Origin: Owenia fusiformis | Lineage: Eukaryota; Annelida; Polychaeta; Sabellida; Oweniidae | Direction of reading: 5' to 3' | Length of the DNA: 64,000 nucleotides | Assembly: GCA_903813345.2 (NCBI GenBank) | Contig: CAIIXF020000009.1 | Location: 3,844,001 to 3,908,000, forward strand | In this document: positions 59,501 through 64,000 of the stretch, in pieces | Layout: the number at the start of each line of letters is the position of its first letter | Numbering within the stretch: the stretch's first letter is position 1 | Position numbers and translations under genes: made by a program | The notes under the pieces: model-generated | Told to the model about the DNA's origin: nothing | The model's database searches: none | Seen by the model: only the letters and a program-made list of their open reading frames with translations

Positions 59501-60872
59501 TCTTAAAACGTGGTGGATTTTGAAAATCTATAAGTGGGACTCCCTCAAAAGATTCTGTTCAGTAACCTTCCCTAGCTCATACGTTTAGCTTTTTCAGTCA
59601 CACTTTCAAAGGGCTAAAAAGGTTATTTCATCATGTTTAGGGTCATTCTGACCATGCACATTGTGATCCTGGTCATGTAAATGATATGTGGAAATAGTTA
59701 AATCGACTGGAGGTCAATCCAGAACTCTGTTATCTTTGTTCAAAAATGTCTAAAAATGCAAAATTTCTTGTCACTTCCTATTCCGTCTCTTCCTTTTTAC
59801 TTCCATGGCACCCTAAAGAAACATTGAACTGAATTTACACTTCTTAATGCTAAAATTTATAGTTTGTCCAAAGAAAATAGGTAAGTCAAAGGAGATGTTA
59901 AGCCAAATGTTGACCTGATAGCTCAGAAAAAGTAATTTTTTCGAATTTTCTCTCTACAATTGCCCCTTTAACAATGCCTTTTATGTAAAGTATTGACATA
60001 AAGGTTGATGATTACATGATAACCATCACACTTATTGACAGTTATAACTCTTATCATCTGATGTGCTCAGATCACAGAATATGCCTTATAGTATCAGAGC
60101 ATGTTTCAGGTGAAACAGAAAGATGCTATGAGTATCAGAATGGGTTAGTTTATGGAAATAATAATATAATCTGGTAGCCGCTTTTTCGCATTCGTGAATA
60201 AAAGCTAGCTTATACGTTTTGCAACCAGTAGACCAATTAGATGTCGAAACCTGTTTACATTGAAATGGAGTGTCTTTAGTTGGTCGGAAATTGAAGATAA
60301 AGTATAAAAACTAGATAAACAGGCTATGGAGTTAATTGGGGACTACTTGTTGCCAAATATTTGGAGGGGGGGGCATTCCTTTCTAAATACTCTCTCTTCA
60401 ATCTAATGTAAGTCTGAGTGGGACTAGGGAATATAATGTAGGTGTGTGTACTAATCATCTTCAAAAATGTCCTCTTAACTTGCCCCACTCGACAAAATAT
60501 TAATCAATTACATTGTGGATAGGACTATACATCAGTATTTTTGTTTTAAGATTAAACATTTTTATGGTGTCACAAAGCACGAACTTGAATTTTGTGTTTT
60601 ATTAAACGATTTTAATGAGGCTTGTTGGACTGTTCCAGCGTCTGGCATCAGCTTCCAAGCGTTCGTCGACTACATCAGCGTGTCTCCAAGGCTCCGTGAC
60701 CAGGAGAAGGACTACTCTGCTGTTTTCAGCATCTTTGACCGCTCTGGCAATGGAGAAATATCCCGTGGAGAGCTTACCATCGTTCTTGTAAAGATGGGCC
60801 GCCGATACACAGAAGCGAATGCAATCCTCGAAGCCTGTGACAAAAATAAAGACGGGAAGATCCAATATGATG
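56506..60872 (+). CDS. calmodulin-like EF-hand protein, gene 2, 3' partial
   Basis: Plus-strand exons 56506-56508 (ATG only), 56614-56647, 58030-58167 and 60639-60872 match gene 1 exon for exon, same lengths and phases. The last exon, expected to supply the final EF-hand residues (EFIEVMKKQL-like), is not found before the window ends; the homologous end of intron 4 can be recognised at 63430-63830, so the exon should lie just beyond 64000. Exon 3 differs from gene 1 at only two residues of 45, whereas exon 4 differs at about 24 of 77. The third EF loop reads DRSGNGEISRGE, closer to a canonical calcium loop than in gene 1 (asparagine at 5, glutamate at 12). The fourth loop is unchanged. Introns 2, 3 and 4 are swollen by transposons. 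Confidence 0.85.
56941..57816. mobile_element. fold-back with CACTCCCCTCCATA ends and TA duplication, intron 2 of EF-hand gene 2
   Basis: CACTCCCCTCCATAAGTTTGG at the left is mirrored at the right (ccaaacctatggaggggagt), flanked by TA on each side (56939-56940 and 57817-57818). Arms of about 270-300 bp carry 'aaagcctctttac' and 'caattttcgacctattgta'. TA targets and such ends suit Tc1/mariner-derived MITEs. Gene 1 lacks it. Confidence 0.8.
58342..58590. mobile_element. MITE with CCAGTGGYGGAT ends, intron 3 of EF-hand gene 2
   Basis: Left CCAGTGGTGGATCC and right GAATCCGCCACTGG are inverted with few mismatches. The body is rich in 'gggcc' and 'ggcctt' phrases. About 250 bp, noncoding; the ends resemble hAT-type MITEs. 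Confidence 0.55.
58875..59148. mobile_element. TTAA-flanked MITE family 3 with 48-bp inverted ends
   Basis: Flanked by TTAA at 58871-58874 and 59149-59152. The ends pair over about 48 bp with few mismatches (agctggaaa.taacattttg, ttgctatacctgcac). The interior of about 180 bp is unrelated to the other TTAA families in the window. Confidence 0.75.
59348..59971. mobile_element. TTAA-flanked MITE family 2, copy 2
   Basis: Starts TTAAAGG and ends TTGCCCCTTTAA. Both halves match the copy at 35855-36222; about 250 bp in the middle (near 59560-59820) are extra. It lies in intron 3 of EF-hand gene 2. Confidence 0.7.
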
Positions 60873-60918
60873 GTATGTAGGTCTATATGGCATACTAGAT
60901 ATGTTGTTTATATACGTA

Positions 60919-61926
60919 CAGTGTGTCCCAAAAAAAAGGAAACCAGCAATAGATTGCTTATTTCTCAAATATGAATAGTAATAGGAAAAGTTCAAAGCTA
61001 CCATCTGATAGGTTATGATGTCCCTTTTCTTATGATACCAAATGTGTTTATTTTTCTTCACGGATGACTGAGTTCTAAGAGATTTAAGTGACCATGTCAG
61101 AAATTGGTTTGTGCCACTTTTTCTGTCATGAATGGCTGAACAATGAGGGATTAAAATGGCTATGCAAGACCATGTCCTATTCGAAATACACATTTCTGAA
61201 CAAGCATTCAACATAGCAAGTTCATGCAGCTGACCCAAGATCAAAGAGTATTCGTAGTAAATGAGTGGCTCAGAAGTGGGAGCCTTCAGCAGGTTGCTGA
61301 TCAGTTTAGAGAACGCTTCCCAGATAGAAATGTACCTGCTAAGTCGACAATCTGGAAGAATATCAAGAAGTATCAGAGAGAAGGAACAAGTCTCGATCTC
61401 AACAAGGGACGTTCTGGAAGAAGAACAGCTCGGTCTGATGAAAACATCAGGATTGTCGCAGCAGTGGAGGATCTAAGGGGACAGAGAGACATCATCAGGG
61501 ATGCAGTACGTGCGATGAGATCAAGGGCAGAGATTTGGATTGAAAGGAATGGGGGTCATGTTGAAGGACACTGGGGTTAAAACAACTTTGAATGGACATT
61601 GGGATTTAAAAGGGGTGTTAAATATGATATGTGTACTTTTAATTGGAATAAATGAGTAAAAGAGTGATATCCTGATGTTTGTTGTTACTTATCACTTTGT
61701 TATGATGGTGAAATTGACTTGGCTGAAAGTGGTACAAACTCATTTCTGACATGGTCACTTAAATCCCTTATAACCCAGTCATCCGTGAAGGAAAATAGAC
61801 AACTTTGGTATCATAAGAAAGAGGACATCATAATCTATCAGATGGTAGCTGTGAAATTTTCCTATCATCATTCATATTTGAGAAATAAGCAATCTATTGC
61901 TGGTTTCCTTTTTTTGGGACACCCTG
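60919..61926 (+). mobile_element. mariner-like deletion derivative, intron 4 of EF-hand gene 2
   Basis: Inverted ends of about 220 bp open with CAGTGTGTCCCAAAAAAA and CAGGGTGTCCCAAAAAAA; TA flanks both sides (60917-60918 and 61927-61928). TA duplication and this end sequence are typical of Tc1/mariner-superfamily elements. The arms are well conserved, so the insertion is fairly young. Confidence 0.88.
61224..61580 (+). pseudogene. truncated transposase: N-terminal helix-turn-helix joined to C-terminal tail
   Basis: A 118-residue frame inside the mariner-like element. The first 90 residues (QRVFVVNEWLRSGSLQQVA, then RFPDRNVPAKSTIWKNIKKY) match the helix-turn-helix region found at the N-terminus of many animal mariner-type transposases. 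The last 25 residues (RAMRSRAEIWIERNGGHVEG) resemble the usual C-terminus. The DDE/D catalytic core of about 230 residues is missing, so the product cannot transpose. The frame is nevertheless uninterrupted across the junction, so an in-frame DNA-binding fragment could be made. Confidence 0.75.
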
Positions 61927-61928
61927 TA

Positions 61929-63919
61929 TAGTAGTATAGTTAAGTATAGTATATACATATTTGTTTTGAGGGCCGTCTGGCACCCCTACACGAAGTTCAA
62001 CTACCCAGAGAGTGTCCAGCATAATCATACAGGTAGTTTGAAAAACATGTAGTTTGGAATGTGTAACCTTCCATGAGAGCAAGATTACAATTATCAGAGT
62101 GGGCCATAGTCTTGAGGTTAAGGTAAGCGTAAGTAGCCCATTTTACCTAAAGTGAACCCTTGCAACCGTGATTGTGATAAAAAGAAATGTTCAATGTTTC
62201 CGAAGACGAGAACATCTTCCAGTGAAATCGCAACATAACCCTATATGGTCTTAAAATGTCAATATCTACATTTCATGGACCAATTCTAATGAAATATGGC
62301 TCAAACACTGAATATTAGATTTATTAGATAAAAGTGTGAAATGTGTTTTCTGCTCAAATAGCGTCCCGTTTGCCATATGATAGGGTTTAAATTTATAATC
62401 TCTCATTGAAAGCCTTATTTTAAGATCATCTAATGTGTATCAACAATTTTCGTCAATCACATCGATAAAATTTTGCACAATATCTAATTTGAGGCATGTT
62501 TGTTTAAGTCTTGTAATTTCTTTGAAATTGAAGACTGAGAATTGTAGACCTTTTTCTACAAGATGTGATAATATGAGCTAATTCATGCATGCATTAAGGA
62601 AAATTTAGCCTGTTGCAGGGTTCACTTTTTTGGACAACCCTGTATACGTAGTTTGTTATTGCACTAAGCGGTATTTTACCTAATTATTACAGGGTTTGCG
62701 ATACGTTACCTATAAATTTTCAGATAGGTTATTTGAAAAATTATCTTTTTATGCAACTAATGATGTCATTTGTAGATCAAATATCATTCATTTAACAAAA
62801 CGTTTATCATTCGATCAGCATAGAAATTCAATGGTCTAACACAACCATTGATGCGACAGGATGATGCCATGTGATGATGCATAAAATTGTTGAATTGACA
62901 CATTCTTCATCAATTTTGCTTCTTGTAAATGTATGGAATTAAACATTTTCAAGTGGTTTTAATTGGTTAATTTTAATAATTTGTCGCTCTCATTGCTGAA
63001 TCATGCTAGAAATTTAGCATTTCGCATCAAGTCCCTGCCCCATTAACACCACCCCCTCCCACCTATAGTAGCTACACCACGCTCTTTCTGAAATGCATAA
63101 CAGTTCTTGGTGGTGGCATTTACTGGCAAATGACGTAAAAGTCACTGCATGGTTTATATCCTATAATTACTTAGGATGTCATTCTTATCTTAAATTGTTG
63201 CATACGATTTTGTAGCCTTTTACGTTAATCTTAAACTCATTTTACAAAGTGCATTAACTACACGTATCCGGAACAAACATATGGATAGGGATAGGTATAC
63301 CTATGTTCTTACGCTAATCTTAACCTCTCTATAGCTATTATACGCAAGTTGACGTTTGGGGATTTTCGCTCATATGTCAAGGGACCTTTAGGTTTGAACA
63401 TGTTGTATTTATTTACGTAAAATCAATGATGTGGAATATCATCCAAAATTTCAATAAGCGGTTCATATCCCTAGATGCAGGCTTCAATTACAGTATGATC
63501 GACATGAGATAAAGTTTGCATTTGCCAATCCTTTTTAAAGAAACCATTAGAGTGGAAACATTGAAAACATATCCTACTCTCCTTATAATGATCTAACATT
63601 TGGCATCTTCGACTTCCAAGGTGGTTATGACACAAAGTGGAGCAACTGAAATCAAAATGTGAATCAAGATGAACATTTCGAACGTTCTGTCCAATTTCAT
63701 TTTAAATCCAGGGTGGCGATGCCATAATTTGTGGATCAAAGTCAACTTATGCTGCCGACCAGGCCAAGGGTTGTTTATTTGGTAGAATAAGCCAGTCCAA
63801 AATGGGGAAACCCCAAATGAACACAATTCCAGCACATTCCAGTCATGAAAACAACAGGAACTTCTCTTTGAGGGAAACGTTTGTGTATTTATTTTTCATG
63901 CATCGCTTTCCTCACCGCC
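61929..63919. other. rest of intron 4 of EF-hand gene 2
   Basis: The sequence from about 63430 to 63830 is the diverged counterpart of 50735-51020 in gene 1 ('atatcatccaaaatttcaat', 'tggaaacattgaaaaca', 'gggttgttt'). A lone transposon-like end 'ttttttggacaaccctgta' occurs near 62626 without a partner. Nothing else is recognised. Confidence 0.5.
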
Positions 63920-63952
<33 letters not shown>

Positions 63953-63953
63953 C
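63920..63953. repeat. (AAC)n microsatellite
   Basis: About eleven uninterrupted AAC/CAA triplets. Confidence 0.95.
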
Positions 63954-64000
63954 TGTATACTAAATGGAATTTTTATGATGTTTTCCGTTGGTGCCTAACT

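Noticed and set aside
62600-62650. Transposon end 'ttttttggacaaccctgta'
   Set aside because: No matching left end was found within the window, so no element boundaries can be given.

Overview
This is animal nuclear DNA: genes are split by GT..AG introns, AATAAA poly(A) signals follow stop codons, and the sequence between genes is AT-rich and packed with short inverted-repeat DNA transposons. Proteins and intron positions fit a marine invertebrate, probably a deuterostome such as an echinoderm or hemichordate. The phylum is an inference and I cannot fix it from the sequence alone.

Six genes can be read. (1) 512-3442, minus: a six-exon gene for a 491-residue protein with a von Willebrand A domain, a lysine-rich linker and an unrecognised C-terminal domain. 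(2) 14636-17710, minus: a single long exon for a 1024-residue C2H2 zinc-finger protein with eight fingers. (3) 24168-35230, minus: a complete 16-exon gene for translation initiation factor eIF3 subunit L (547 residues). (4) 39045-41454, minus: a complete five-exon globin (181 residues) with the two ancient globin introns and neuroglobin-like histidine spacing. (5) and (6) 47592-51137 and 56506-60872, plus: a tandem pair of calmodulin-like EF-hand genes. The second runs off the right edge before its last exon. The six genes do not form a functional unit; only the EF-hand pair is related by descent.

Roughly 6-14.6 kb, 19-23.4 kb, 43-46.4 kb, 50-58 kb and 58-62 kb are nested mobile elements. The best supported are: a ~5.6 kb fold-back structure (7842-13411) whose right arm preserves the empty site of a TTAA-flanked insertion in its left arm; a 470-bp hAT-like element with an exact 8-bp target duplication (19499-19968); a 1,671-bp element with 51-bp perfect terminal repeats and a 5-bp target duplication (43456-45126); a fold-back with CAC..GTG ends and a 5-bp duplication (51663-52522); and a mariner-like deletion derivative with a surviving transposase N-terminus (60919-61926). 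At least three unrelated TTAA-flanked families are present. No tRNA, rRNA or CRISPR array was found.

The points most worth a second look are the exon-specific divergence of the EF-hand pair, the CAC-ended elements with 5-bp duplications, and a cluster of small hairpins at 21.76-22.10 kb with similar loops but different, internally complementary stems.
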